Positions 22,102 through 34,112 of a stretch of DNA of 64,000 nt are shown in pieces. This DNA comes from Pezizomycotina sp. ARF18 (taxonomy: Eukaryota > Ascomycota), in NCBI GenBank assembly GCA_002224055.1, contig AZLU01000048.1, positions 170,252 through 234,251 on the forward strand, given 5' to 3'. Within the stretch, counting starts at the first letter, position 1, and the number at the start of each line of letters is the position of its first letter. The position numbers and the translations under genes were made by a program. The notes under the pieces are model-generated. The model worked only from the letters and a program-made list of their open reading frames with translations, ran no database searches and was not told where the DNA came from.

Positions 22102-22560
22102 CTATGCGAAAATATAACGGAGTATTGGGCATGCAGTACCCCATGAAAAGCAAAAAAAAAAAAAAAAAAAAAAAAAGATCAAAAGCAAACTTGAGAGATT
22201 GAGTCTGAGGGACCGACGTACACTTATCGGCTGAGGGTAGGACGCGAGAGCCGGGAAAGTGGTCCAGTGATTTTTTCCAGCTGGGAAAACGTGCGATACG
22301 CTAGAACAGCGTTGAGGACTAAGGCTAGAAGAGCGAGGACAATACCGTACGCCGTTGATAATGAAAACCGCCCGCGATTTTTTCTTCAAGGTTGTACCTA
22401 ACTGTTCCAATGATGCAGGTCTGTACAAAGTACTGGATCAACGCCAAGAAATTTTCGGTCGTGAGGATCGAACGGCGATAGGCTGCGAAATCAAAGCGCG
22501 GCATATTGCTTCTGTTTTGTCGCGTTAAGGAACAGCAGCCGTTGAAGTCCATTGCAGGGT
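22102..22560 (-). other. possible decayed N-terminal membrane-anchor fragment
   Basis: On the complement one frame reads STAYGIVLALLALVLNAVLA followed by TFSQLEKITGP: a hydrophobic segment followed by a basic/Pro-Gly stretch, as at the start of membrane-anchored enzymes such as microsomal cytochromes P450. No other P450 motif is present and the frame changes on both sides, so this is weak. A 25-A run lies at 22152-22176. Confidence 0.15.
22152..22176 (+). repeat. A25 homopolymer
   Basis: Twenty-five consecutive A. Confidence 0.85.
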
Positions 22561-22650
22561 AAAGAGGAGAACGGAAAAGGTAGTGTTTTTTATGTTATTG
22601 AAGAAGAGGAAGATGTTGTTTAAAAGGGTCAGATATTGGCGGGGGTCACT

Positions 22651-22680
22651 GAATAATTAATAAAATAAAATAAAATAAAA
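22651..22680 (+). repeat. (TAAAA)n microsatellite
   Basis: Tandem TAAAA units after a TTAATAAAA start. Confidence 0.7.
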
Positions 22681-23149
22681 ATATTCAGCCTACTTATTAT
22701 CTAGACTCAAAGGCTATTCTTCTGAAATAGGATCGTCTCGTCTCTTTGAGAGCTTTCAGAAGCTCTGATAACAGGAAACAATTTAAGAAATGCAGCATAG
22801 TCCGCTAGTTGTGGGTCTTGCACGATTCCCTTTAAAGGTCCTAATTCCCTACGGCTATTTTCGACGGCTCTGGGTAAGGCTTAAGTGCTTATTGCTGTAG
22901 GTAGATGGAAGTCCGTGATCATACATGAAACCAAATGAAAATAAATAAAACTTTTCCAGCACGGTTTTTCAATGGTGCTCTGCATTGTCTGGTGCGATCA
23001 GGAGGAGGAATGTATGGCAGAGTGAACTATTTTCTTCTTAAAGCTTTCTTCGCCTCATCCCCACCTCGAAATGTTCTCCATGTACAAAATTGAATAACTA
23101 ACTTAATATACTCCTCTATCGACGGCAAACCCAGAGGGCTGGATCTCGT
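22681..23149. other. intergenic
   Basis: Nothing recognised. Confidence 0.35.
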
Positions 23150-23555
23150 CCCAGGGCGTGAACTGCGGGAGGTTTGTTTGGCATTTCTAAATGTAATCTA
23201 CCAGCTTGTCTATAAAATCCACTACCAGATCCCTGGCGAACTTTTCTAGGCTCAGTTGATTGCACAGGTGCTCTTCAGCGGCTTCCGCGCACGCGGGTTT
23301 GGCAACACCCTTAGCGACCTCATGCACATACCCATCAAGACCTGCCACGAGGACCTCCTTCAGAACCAGATCGAAGATATGGAATCGGCGTTGGGCGGCG
23401 AACAATCTCGAGGCATGCGCTGGTGAAGAGGATTTTGATAAGGCTCAGGGCTTATTATGATGGAGGAGGGGAGGATTGGCGCTTTCAAGGACGTCATCAA
23501 GTACAATAAGAAATCCTTGAGTCTGGTGGCAGGTAGCAGTTTTAGAAACTATTAG
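23150..23555 (+). pseudogene. second member of unrecognised IPI/EDLL family (degenerate)
   Basis: One + frame reads LIAQVLFSGFRARGFGNTLS, then DLMHIPIKTCHEDLLQNQIE and DMESAL; after stops, an ATG opens MEEGRIGAFKDVIKYNKKSL to a TAG near 23553. The same blocks occur in the same order in the gene at 28.5-29.3 kb (ILNQVIQVPIHV, EDLLEDHITGMEEQL, TRVASFRNVLEFNKRFL). The open minus-strand frame over this segment is therefore probably a shadow. At least four stop codons lie between the blocks, so this copy is dead or badly sequenced. The repeated helical pattern suggests a coiled-coil protein. Function unknown. Confidence 0.5.
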
Positions 23556-24918
23556 TATACAAGCATTATGGGAAACGACACAGGCATCTGGATGAGGTGG
23601 GACGAGATGTAGTTCTTATAAGATCCGCCTTAACCTCGTCACCCCCTTTGAGATCACCATTACATTTATATCTCAGCTGGACTCTTTTCAAGTTCCTTTT
23701 TTTTTTCCCCGCTGTTTTCACTCTTTCGGGAGACATGCATACATAGAGAGCAAAAAGGGTAACAAATAATTCGACAAAGCATGATTTCTATTCATCCAAT
23801 ATTTAGATTTACTCGAGACGAAGTCTAGTCATATGGCTTATTCAATGAAGCCAGCTTATAAAAAACGATGCACCGGCAGTTTGATGTTCCCCAATTTATA
23901 CTTGCGCGGCGTGGGGCAAACCAGACAAAAAAAAAAAAAAAACGGCTGCCTCCGTTATTTGTTTCAGTAAGGGGCTTTTGTATGATAGGCTAGCTAGTTG
24001 GGAAAAACTAAGCGAGAGAATATAAAGATAAACAAGAAATAAAGTGGACGACGGGAAGAGGGTCGGGTTTAAAGGATTAGCAGAATGGGAGGATTAGTTT
24101 GTATGTTACAGCATCACCCCTTATGCTATTCATTCTAGGTCCCTTCTTTTTGTTCCCCCGTCAGTTAGTTTTGATCAAACTTTACCAGTTTTATCTGGTA
24201 CCTCCTATACGTTCGTCCATTCATTTCGACGAGTGATGGTAAATGCTGTTCTATAAATTGTTGTCTATTAGAGTAACACCGAAGTACATAGACATGAGAA
24301 CAAAAAAGCCCCAGTTATTGATTAAGAATTTGGGATTATCGAAGAGTCCTTCATGTCTATCCTGCAGAATCGTCGCATGCCCGAAAAATTAACCACGATA
24401 CGAACAGATCGAAGAAGGTATGAAATTTTCACTAGAAATAACGTATTTAAAGAAATCGCCTACTAGAATATTAGTTCTCCCCCCCTTCTTTGATATATTG
24501 AGAAAAAGTTTCAGCCGCGAAATTGATCACTTTGACTATACTTGAGTTTATCGGGGTGATATCATTTTAAAGCTGCTACGCATTTCGAACGAGTGACCTG
24601 TGTAAATGCCCTGCATCAAATTCAGCGAATTCGATCGATCGAGAAACCCACAATTACGATTCCGCAAAAGCAGCTGTGTAGATCATAAGATTCTGTCAAA
24701 TACCGAGACATCTTCGGTATACTTTGGTTTTTACATGTCTAACCCGGACTGTCTCAAGAAAACAGGTTTTCGATTTCGCGAAGATATTTTAAAAGGCTGT
24801 TAAGGAACCGGGTCCCCGGAATGCTGACTGTAAACACCTTGACATTTTTCTAGGTTAAGCTGGAGGAAAATTGTTGATCCCTATGCCGGCAGTTGAAGAT
24901 TCCAGATCTTTTAGCCTG
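23556..24918. other. intergenic
   Basis: No recognised gene. Contains an A-run at about 23925-23942. A 65-codon frame at 24606-24803 (+) shows no known motif. Confidence 0.4.
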
Positions 24919-25247
24919 GAGTATTAATCAATCCTGCAGGGAATTGGAGAACGAGGATTCGGTTTCTTGATTTAAGGTTTTTCGACCAAGAGCTCAGTAT
25001 TCATGAAGGTAAGTCTCGACGCCAGTACCGGTATAATGCCTCGTGTCATGGAACGAAAACAGGGTTCGATCAGTTCTCTGACACTAGCGGGATATTGGCT
25101 GGTCCTGTTTCAGGCAAGTTTAGCGAGGTCTTGGCTCGGTTACAAGCAGCGATAGTTCTAAACAAACTGAAGTCTGAAGACCCTTTCGTGGGGGCAAGTT
25201 CCGGTGTGTGTGCCCTGCTCCCCTCGCCGTCTCGGTATTTCCCGTAG
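24919..25247 (+). CDS. possible two-exon fragment, unrecognised
   Basis: A + frame opens after a TAG at about 24916 (NPAGNWRTRIRFLDLRFFDQ, ELSIHE), meets a GTAAGT donor at 25009 and resumes after ...AACAG at 25063 in the correct phase as GFDQFSDTSGILAGPVSGKF, SEVLARLQAAIVLNKLK, ending in TAG at 25245-25247. The phase agreement across the intron (54 nt) favours real coding. A competing minus-strand frame (25070-25399, 109 codons) covers the same DNA. No family recognised; the 5' end is not visible. Confidence 0.35.
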
Positions 25248-25734
25248 CAGGGAAAGCGCGTTGAAGGATCCATAAAGATAATGCCCTTATCGCATGTCAG
25301 CTCGGTAGTTTCTTGTGAAGACTGGACTTCATTGGCCGCGGAGAAATTCCAATTCGCTTGGAGATAGTCTTTCTGTCTCTGCATTGTCTGTACCACCACC
25401 GCATGCTAGCCGTTCAGAGCGTAGCCCGAAATAACCAGGGTTAACTACCGGTAGTAGAACAAGAAACCGAACGAGGGTGGGGCTTAGCGGCGATTACGAT
25501 CATGAGACATGCGCCAAGCTCGGGTTCATAGAGTACATCGTGGAAATATTTAATATAAACGATCCTTGAGAAAAAGTCATATATTCACAAATATATATTT
25601 ATATATTCGCCATTTCCAACTTCCACCCTTCTATTTATTTTTATCTCTGTTGGTTGCACTGAAAATTCGAGGGTTTGGCGTCATCAACCCTGCAAGACAC
25701 CCAACTACACCTTCGTGGTGAACCCTCCCATGCC

Positions 25735-26971
25735 ATGCAACCACAAACACGGTCTTATCTCCCCGGTTGCGATTCGTCAAAGTATACGATGCCAGAACGT
25801 ACGGTATACGTTACCCTAGAATGGCTCTACCTCTTAATCACACTATGCCTGGTCATTAACCGACTATACGTCCGGGCTCTCCGCCGCGCTGCGCCCATCA
25901 CACACTGCATCTTAGCCGACCTGAACCTCTGGAGCGACATTCTGGTTATATTAGCATGGGTATTAAACGTCATCACCACGATCCTAGACACCGCAATGTA
26001 CTCGTCTGGGTCGCTGCTGCTCACTTACGATCCAGCGCGGCTTTATCATCCCTGAGAAGTTTAAGCGTTACATTATGTTCGAACGGGTAAATCACAGAGC
26101 ACATGCGCATTTTTATTTATCGTAATAATTTCCCAAGCTGAACGTGAAAATAAGATTTGCTACCTCGAAAATATAATTTACTACGTCCCGCTGTACTGCA
26201 TCAAAGGCGCGCTACTTTGCTTCCTCCTCGAGATCACACCAAACGTACTCTGCAACATCCGGAAGGCGATATGGGTCGGCGTCGGTCTCTGCTCCGTCGG
26301 CGTAGTGTGGACGGTCCTCGTGTACGTTTTCTACTGTGGTTCGCCGGATGCATACTGGCGCAACCCGATTCCGACAATCGAAGCCGACTCGTGTGCATCC
26401 GTTCCGTGGTTGGTGGCGCTGGCTACCACGGCTTTACGGACTTGTATAGTATGTCCCCCAACTCTGTCAGAAAATATTCAAATTCCTCTTCAACTAACCT
26501 GTCGCTTTAAAAACTAGTATACACAATCCCATTCTTCCTCATAAAACACCTGCCGATCATCAGCTGGTCGCAAAAAATTATAACGGGCGGTATGTTCGGC
26601 GCTGGTTTCGTCCTCATACTCCTTGCTGCAGCGCAAATCGACGGTCCCGGTAACAGCGACATATGGCGGTCGTGGTGGGGAATTCACGAGCAGGCGTTCG
26701 CGATATTGGTAGCTTGCCTACCGCGCTGCGTGTATCTGTAGAGCAGTGCATCCATAACAGGCGTGGGAAGGACGAGAGCGACTTAGAAAGTGCACGGCGG
26801 AGGCGCCGGAGTTTCTTCCAAGGTGTCATCAGGGGCGAGCTTACGACGAGGGAGGTCGCGCAGTCGGTGTACCAGACAGTCGAGACGGAGGGGCCCTCGA
26901 TCGCGTCGACGAGGGAGAGCTATAATAAGACGAACGCGCAACATGTAAACAGGGTCAGCGATTATTTATAG
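25735..26971 (+). CDS. fungal rhodopsin-domain (SAT4-like) integral membrane protein, copy 1
   Basis: From the ATG at 25735 (or 25789, MPERTVYVTLEWLYLLITLC) several hydrophobic helices follow, including SDILVILAWVLNVITTILD. The frame slips near 26030, where PEKFKRYIMFER precedes a likely intron (about 26087-26137). The next exon has YYVPLYCIKGALLCFLLEIT and AIWVGVGLCSVGVVWTVLVY, then the loop SPDAYWRNPIPTIEADSC; a second intron ends near 26518. IPFFLIKHLPIISWSQKIIT and FAILVACLPR match the C-terminal half of the SAT4-like family (helix, ..W..K... helix, V.CLP). A basic cytoplasmic tail runs to the stop at 26971, one frame over. The topology is seven-helix-like. Its ligand is unknown; in other fungi some relatives act in signalling. 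One or two frameshifts. Confidence 0.6.
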
Positions 26972-28463
26972 CGCGACAGGATGATATTGTTTTCTGTATA
27001 TATCGATTTTTAGCAACATAAATGTATTTAGCCACCTCTAGGTGACGTGGTATATTTTCCAGTAGTCGCCAGGTACCTAATGCAGGCGATAGATCGGAAA
27101 ACCAGTCCATCTTGCCTTTGCACATGCATCGCCTTGTTCATACTGGGTTAGCCAAAACTTTTTCCCATTCTCTAGAGTTCCATTCACTAAGATTCTGGAT
27201 CTCTTGAGGTATCCTTAATATTCGTCATAATTATAACTATTTTTGCACAACCTTGTTTTTTATGAGGCTGTAGCGTATAAAATCCACGACATTCTATTGC
27301 TATAAACTCTTGTTATACCTGATCTCTGGAAAAAAAGATTCAATTCCCATGCATTAACTACGATATTATCTCAATATCGTATAAGAACAAAATGCCGCAG
27401 TAGCTTCGGCGGCCAGAAGTATCGAATCCATGAGTGGTTATAAGAAACATTAAACCCTAATAGTTCCATAACTAGTATCATCTGCGTCTGCAAAAGTAGA
27501 ATCCTCGTTGAACCTCCCCTTTCACCGTTATTCCATGCCACGCGATACTCCCTGTTGGACGGAATATTACTCGCGTAATTGGCAACACTACGTTCGCATG
27601 GAACAGTACTCGAGATCCTAGTTCTTAATGCCGTTCACCCCTCCCGCAATTGAATGAGGTACATAGCGTATGGGTAGTCGCGTATATTCAATCACAATAT
27701 CATAGTGTAGAGTCTAACGCAAAGGATATATAGTATAGCCAACGCTTTGGATACTTGGAATCCGGTATGAACGGAATGAAGAAAAGAGCATATCCGTATT
27801 ATCTACTTTGATCAATAGGAGAATAGTCTTTACTACAGGTCATACAGTAATGATCGTTTTAGAGACACCTCAGAAACAACATATTTCTTTATCAGTTTCC
27901 CTACTTACCTCGAAATAGCTATTATTTCATAACACCAACTAAACTTATTCCCCTTCTTTTCCCTCCACAGCAATAATATTTCTATTTTACATAGTCGGCT
28001 CTTTCAATTATTTAACTCAAAATAACCGCCCTGTTACCACTTCTCCAACGATAAGTAAACCCTTTCTATTGATTACTGCGTTTAAAGAATTAGTATCATA
28101 ATATCTTTAAATAGGTTCTATTCTCTTTCTCAAACCCTAAAATGTAGGAATAGTTTTATCTTAATATAATCACGGGTTCTCTTTCTATACCAGCTTTATC
28201 GTCTGCACGTCCAGCGCCCAGTTATAACAAAAATACGGAACCAGTTATAAGGTAAGGAATTATACGCGCGCACGCGTACCAGCTTATCTGGCATAAGTAA
28301 GTCCAAATCGACTTTTATTCCCATATATTAAATATATCCTCTTGACGGTAGTTTAATCCTAAGGAGGTCCTACTTACCTTCGCTATAGATTATGGCGAGC
28401 TTAACCACACAAATGACGAGACTTTCCCTCTCTTCTCCCGGAAAAACGTACTGACCTCTAGAA
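26972..28463. other. AT-rich intergenic
   Basis: About 1.5 kb with stops in every frame. The composition suggests old mutated sequence; no transposon end was recognised. Confidence 0.45.
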
Positions 28464-29297
28464 GTGGCAGTTGTCGTCAATGGCCGGTTCGAACGATGTC
28501 CGGATATAGTAGGTGGTAAAAAGGGTGCCGACATTTCGAGGTGGAGCTACGATGCTTTGGATGCAACGGCCCGGCTCTTTACCGCTGGCCATATGATGCC
28601 CATTGCTCTGGTCTCGGAGCAGGAGCTGGCTGCTGCACGTATTATGGCTCTCGGCATAGCGCTATCTACCACGAAAAGGATTACCCACCAGGATGACAGC
28701 GACACTGAGGATAACGGTGATAAAGGCAATACCGGCATCCAGCTCAAGGGTAAGAACGGATAGCTTGGCGGTATTCCGGAAGTTCCTTCTTCCACGCGTG
28801 AGGAAGACAGCGAGACCGAGGAGAATGGGTCATGAGAGGAATCCTCGGAGTAGGAAGCTGGGGCGGTAGGAAGCGCAAGCGCAACGATGGCACTGAGGTC
28901 TCCGATTCGCCGAGAAAGCGCGCACTTAAATCTGTAAGTAAAACCCTCCTAACGTTTCCCTCTATTTCTCTATCCGCGCCGAAATGGCTAATGAAACATG
29001 TACCAATCTGATCCGGTTACAGCTCTAGGCTCCCTCACCGCCTGTCTCCTGTACCAGACGCTAAAAGCCCAGATTACGGGCGACATACTTAATCAGGTTA
29101 TTCAAGTTCCGATCCACGTTGATGACGAAGATCTGCTGGAGGATCATATCACGGGGATGGAGGAGCAGCTGAACAAGATGGAGAAGCTCCTGCGCGACGT
29201 TGGGAGGGGACTGCAGGAAACCAGGGTCGCTTCGTTTAGGAATGTTCTTGAATTCAACAAGCGCTTTTTGGAAAAGCAGCCCAGGAGCATGATCTAA
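28464..29297 (+). CDS. unrecognised family (IPI/EDLL), best member, two exons with stops in exon 1
   Basis: A first open frame (28464-28761) encodes YDALDATARLFTAGHMMPIA and an acidic stretch (DDSDTEDNGDKGN). Beyond its TAG the acidic text continues in frame (REEDSETEENGS) with TGA and TAG stops, then a basic motif in another frame (GRKRKRNDGTEV, SPRKRALKS) up to a GTAAGT donor at about 28933. The 3' exon begins after ...TTACAG near 29023: LTACLLYQTLKAQITGDILN, QVIQVPIHV, EDLLEDHITGMEEQLNKMEK, VASFRNVLEFNKRFLEKQ, stop at 29297. Intact and strongly helical, probably coiled coil. Acidic plus basic segments suggest a nuclear protein (inference). A degenerate relative lies at 23150-23555, and a possible third at 36428-36727. 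Confidence 0.5.
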
Positions 29298-30626
29298 GCC
29301 GAACGTCAAATATACATTTGAAATCATAGGAAATAGGTGGGGATGCTTAGGTATCTTTCAAAGACATTTATCAAATTATTTCTTCGGTTGTCTATAAGAA
29401 TAACTCTTTGGTGGTTGGTTTTGTTCTTGTTATATCTGCTCCCGAGACGTTTCTTTTCCCATTCTTTCTCTTTTATCTTTGTATTTGAGGGAGCAATGAG
29501 CTTTATAAGCGCATCATCATGGCTTCCGTAGTCAGGCTAGTGTTATCAAAATTGATTAGCTACTTGGATATATTATAGGTTTTTTTTTTTTTTTTTTGAG
29601 ACACCGAATGAGAAATCAACAAAAATCTTTTCTTCTATAATCTAAACTTACGGTTGCATACTTGTCTGTGTACTTCAGAAAGCGGGCAATGCCCTGCCTA
29701 TACGATAATGTACTCGAGTAAGTCGGGATCTCCAATTATCGTATATGTTTTATAGCACATTAATACTATACTAGTGTTTCCTCTTTTATTATAAATTAAC
29801 CGAGTTATAATTTTCTAATATTACAACGCCTTCTTAGATTATGAGCGGCATCAAGGGGTGAAGGAGCTGCCGTCAGATAGAGCCGGCATCGATGATACTC
29901 TCCGCGTGCCAAAATACGTTGCGGGTGTTAAATTAGACGCCTCGAAGGCCGTATACTACTCATGCTCCATTACATCCGTTCATTATTTTATGCCATCCGT
30001 TCATTATTTTATGCAACTACTAGTAGCGTAAATTAGACTTGGAAATATATGAATATGAATAATCGTCACAACGAAACGATAGTTTAAGGCTTTTCTGGAA
30101 ATCGCCGCTCCCTGATTCGTCACGCTCTACTCTGTCCTAAGCTGGCAGTCAAAAATTACGAGGTGGATCCCAGTTCTTCTCTACAACGAACAAAACCCTT
30201 TTGGTTAAACAATAGTATGTCGTGGAGAATGAAGGAACGTGTAACAGAGCTAAGGCCAATAGCTTAGGGTAGTTTTATCGCGTCCTAGTATTCTTAATTA
30301 TTAGCTTATGTATATGCCAAGCAAGAACTGATAATAATATTCCGGAAAGGAACGAGGAAGTCTCTTTTTGAACAATGATGACATCACACCAAGTGAAAGA
30401 TGTTTTATCAAAGTTGGCAGATGAGGCGAAAAGGCTCGAAAAAACATCCTCCGCCAAATCAAACATATTCATTCATACCTCGTTATAAGGAAGCACTCGG
30501 GCAACAATTCATCACGAACCTCGCTAAAGGTTTAAACCTACCTGTAGGCTTAGTCTCTAGTCATATAAAGTCTTCTATTCATCAGATTTGGATGTAGAAA
30601 ACATATAAGCATTATTCAGCAAAATC
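29298..30626. other. intergenic
   Basis: AT-rich, with a T-run at 29581-29597 and a perfect 21-bp tandem duplication at 29973-30014. No gene recognised. Confidence 0.45.
29973..30014. repeat. perfect 21-bp tandem duplication
   Basis: CATCCGTTCATTATTTTATGC-type unit at 29973-29993 repeated without change at 29994-30014. Confidence 0.85.
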
Positions 30627-31024
30627 ATGTCGGATACGACTCAAAACGACGCGCCTGCTGGAACTGAATTCAGCGCCAAAGTCCCCGCGACAGCTCCTCT
30701 CATGACACACGGCGCGAGTAACATTCTCCTCCCTCTTTCATATCTTTCCTGTCGCCCCATCTCTCTCTCTCTCTCTACTACTACTACTACTACTACTACT
30801 TGTAATTCTAACATTTTATTCCAATTATACCATAACAGCAACAACCGGGAAACGAAGATGATATTACGTTCGCTATGGAAAAGCACAGCGCCGGCACCGC
30901 GCCGGAAAAGGACTCATACGAGCCACAGCCTGATGCGACCGTGACGAAGGATGATGGACCCAAGACGCCTCAGGCAGGGAAGTGGATATCGAACCCCTTA
31001 AGGAAACGAAAGTTTAGGAAATGA
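30627..31024 (+). CDS. small hydrophilic protein, probable two exons
   Basis: The ATG at 30627 opens MSDTTQNDAPAGTEF and AKVPATAPLMTHG. An intron likely covers the CT/ACT microsatellite and ends ATAACAG near 30837. The next frame reads GNEDDITFAMEKHSAGTAPE, KDSYEPQPDATVTKDDGPKT, PQAGKWISNPLRKRKFRK and stops at 31022-31024. Composition is polar with a basic C-terminus resembling a nuclear localisation signal. With the donor GTAACA the phases disagree by one base, so the splice site or one base is uncertain. No family recognised. Confidence 0.4.
30760..30800 (+). repeat. (CT)n(ACT)n compound microsatellite
   Basis: About eight CT units followed by eight ACT units, inside the probable intron of the 30.6-kb gene. 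Confidence 0.8.
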
Positions 31025-32053
31025 TCATGGAAATGGTTCAGGGACATAACACCAATAAGGGCGAGGAGATGGGATTAACGAGCCTGTATCCACCTATATA
31101 TGTGACCTGGAGGGTGTAAAGTCTAGTGTATGGTACAATTTTCATCCGATTATTCTTCCCACTGGTTCAATTATACGTGGATAAATGAATTAAATCTTGC
31201 GACGGTATGAGTTTCTAAAGGGTATGACTGAGGTATAAGAGCGTCAATTTTGGTATAAATATGCGTTACCGGCCTCGGTTTCCTGTTCTGCTTATTAACC
31301 AGACAGAGGCTAACCACGGTAGGTATCCAGATATAATAATTGAGAACGCGGGAGTCTTTATTGGAAACTCGTGGCTATAGGGGGTAGAAACATGGGGCCC
31401 TTTACTTTTTAATTTGCTTAAAACCGCGTGGGGCCGTGGACTTTAAAACAAAATTCCCTAAGGGATTCGGCAAGACCCGTCCATTCGAATTTCGAAGTAG
31501 GGTCGTTCGAATTTTCTAACAAAAAGATATCGGCCCGCCGAGGAAGCCAATCGTGGGACATTATTTCCCTCGTAAGAAGCCCGAGTTTCAACGTTAGAGA
31601 GTGAAGTTTTGAAACGAAAAGCGTATGAAACGGAAGAAACGACCATCGTAAAACTAACCCTACCCGTTTTTGGCAAGTCTAACATCCCGAGACTTATAAT
31701 AGAAAAATATTATCGATGATGATTGGAACGGCTTTTTTAGAACGGCCCATGGAATAACGTCCGCTTCGCCAGATTATACCTTCGATATATTATTGATTGT
31801 ATAATTCGTTTATATCGAGTCTCCGATCTCCGAGATACTTTTTTTTATATAAGTTTGACTTGATATCCCGGTTCAATAAGTTCATTTTAGCCAGAGAAAC
31901 CCGGTTTATCCAAACGAGATCAATCTACGTAAATTCAAGTCTTCACAAGTATAACCAAACAATATGTTTCAAGGCTATCAATACATTGTAAGATCTTCCT
32001 CAGTCTTCTTTTTTCGCCTAATTCATCACTAGTTCGCATATTCCAAATACCTG
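31025..32053. other. intergenic
   Basis: No recognised gene. A 75-codon minus frame at 31458-31685 has no known motif. Confidence 0.4.
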
Positions 32054-33501
32054 ATGATTTCCTTTCATACTAGATTCTTGGCGCTTTTTGTCTGTTTCTA
32101 TCACCATCTTATACGCAATCAGATGGTACGTCAATTACAAAGGCCTCAGGAAGGCCGCATGTACCGCGATGCAATGCTTCTGTTCTCATTGTGCCTTACC
32201 TGGACCGCATTTGGGGTAACATGCTGGCGGAATGACATCAATGGGTACAACTTCTATGTTTCAGTGACCCTAGATGAATACGCCGAGATCGCGAAGGTAA
32301 GCTGAGAAATATTTGCTACGAATAAATTCGCGCGTACAAGGCAGTTGGATCTGTACACATTATTTTCTTTATTTTTAAAATTACGGACAATATCTATCTA
32401 TAGTTTTATATGTACTAAACGTTCTTTTAGACAGGATTTGTGACAGAAGTGTGTGGCATCACCAGCGCCTATATCTACAAGTTCGACCTACTATTCTATA
32501 CCATCAGCTTGCTCCTAGGAAGCATGCCCCGCGGCTGTTCTGGTTCATAATGCTGGGTTGGTTTTGCTCCGTTGGCGGATATTTGACATATCTCATAGCC
32601 CGGATTGCTCCCTGTACACCCATTAGCCAGATATGGTGCGTAAATAACTTCCTCTGATTTAAAATTCCTCGACGGTTGCATTATATATAATGGGTTATTT
32701 GGCGTCCTGTCAGGTTACTAAACTGGTCAGAAAATGCTGAACTGGTCAGCATTTTTCAGACCACTTTTTACAAACCATCAGTCTAACTTGGTTTTTTCTT
32801 GACTCCTGCAGGACCTTTTCGACTGTCGATTCGGCCTGCAATAGCTTGACAATATACAATTACACCTTCTGGCTACCTCACCTGCTCTCCGACTTGGTCA
32901 TTTACGTCATCCCCATCTGCATAATAGGCGGCGTACTCCAAATGCCGCTGTCAGAAAAGCTATCAGCCATGTCGATCTTCGCCGTGGGATTCATAAACAT
33001 CGCGACAGCGCTGGTAACGTTCGTGCTGGGATTCGTGGTGTCTAAGATCCCTACAACAACTCCGAAGCGGACAGAGAGAGGGCGTGGCAGATCAACAGCA
33101 TCGCTTTGTTTTTGGGTTACACATCGGGGGTTTCGGCTGCGCTGGTTGTTACGATGCCCCATATCAGAGCACTGTATCTGATGATGCGTAGTCGGGAAAG
33201 AAAAGTTGAAGTGGAAGGTGTTGCGTATAGGAGCAAGCGGGAGGGAGCGAGGCATTCGGTTCTGCCGTCTTTTGCAGTATCAACGATAGTGAGGAGGGAC
33301 GATGAGGTTCTCACGGCGGTTCTTACATCTGCGGAGGAGACTGAAGTCGCTGAGGAAGACTCAGGGAGACATAACAGTGTCTCGGAGTATCCTACGTCCT
33401 TTGCCGCCGCGAACGTACTGGAGCGAGGGGTTAGCGAAAGACTAAATACACCTGAAAATCTAGAAGAAGGCAAATCACCAAAGCATTGGAAAGCATTTTG
33501 A
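32054..33501 (+). CDS. fungal rhodopsin-domain (SAT4-like) integral membrane protein, copy 2
   Basis: Exons 32054-32296 (donor GTAAGC), 32431-32635 (donor GTGCGT) and 32812-33501 fit well; the last junction creates a Trp codon (ISQIW then TFSTVDSACNS). Helices: DAMLLFSLCLTWTAFGVTCW, FDLLFYTISLL, LFWFIMLGWFCSVGGYLTYL, LPHLLSDLVIYVIPICIIGG, IFAVGFINIATALVTFVLGF, and after a slip SIALFLGYTSGVSAALVVTM. The YVIP..I...QMPLSEK block is typical of SAT4-like fungal rhodopsin-domain proteins. A long polar C-terminal tail (about 100 residues) follows. One-base slips occur near 32520 and 33050; otherwise complete at about 370 residues. The ATG at 32054 was chosen as the first in the frame. Copy 3 lies opposite it 0.6 kb downstream, in tail-to-tail orientation. 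Confidence 0.65.
32731..32755 (+). other. perfect 10-bp-stem hairpin in intron of SAT4-like copy 2
   Basis: AAAATGCTGA, loop ACTGG, TCAGCATTTT. It lies in the 176-nt last intron (32636-32811). Confidence 0.8.
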
Positions 33502-34112
33502 AATTTTATGATTATAATTCAGGTACATAGTGTAGTTAAGGTTGAGGGAAATGTGTAAATATACAAAATTGGAATGGAGAGAAGTAAATACTATAGAATG
33601 AAGCGCCTATGACTAGCTGGGAAGAAGGACACCCCGTAATTATACGTAAGGAAGATTACCACAATTACCACAATGTGCCTGGAATGCGCTATTGTTTCCC
33701 CCATTTATAATACCTTATCCTCATGTATAGCTAGGTTTGCAACCATACCTGCGGTTGTAAATCTATTCGCTAGCTACTATTATAATTTACAATATGTTTG
33801 AAGAGTTTACAGTTGTATTGTAGTGATCCTAGACATTTTCGCACTGGCAACAAAAAACTATAAACATCTACTACGTCCAGCAAAGCGTAAATAATTCGAT
33901 TCGATAAATATCAAATACCCTAGCTTTTTTCCTGTTCAACGACGATAGGCTGGGATATATTCCGCTGATAGAGTTCTCCCTTCTTGCCTTAATTTGTCTC
34001 GGGTTTGTCTTCCTAAGGACCATTCTCCTTAGCTAGTACTGCTAGCGCATCATTGCCCCATCCATAACCGAAGGCATCGACGCGATGGTGCTGGCCTCGA
34101 GGCGGCGTGTGA
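33502..34112. other. convergent intergenic
   Basis: AT-rich; lies between the tail-to-tail SAT4-like copies. Nothing else recognised. Confidence 0.45.

Noticed and set aside
23187-23405. 72-codon minus-strand frame with coding-like composition
   Set aside because: The plus strand here aligns block by block with the 29.0-29.3 kb gene, so the minus frame is a shadow.
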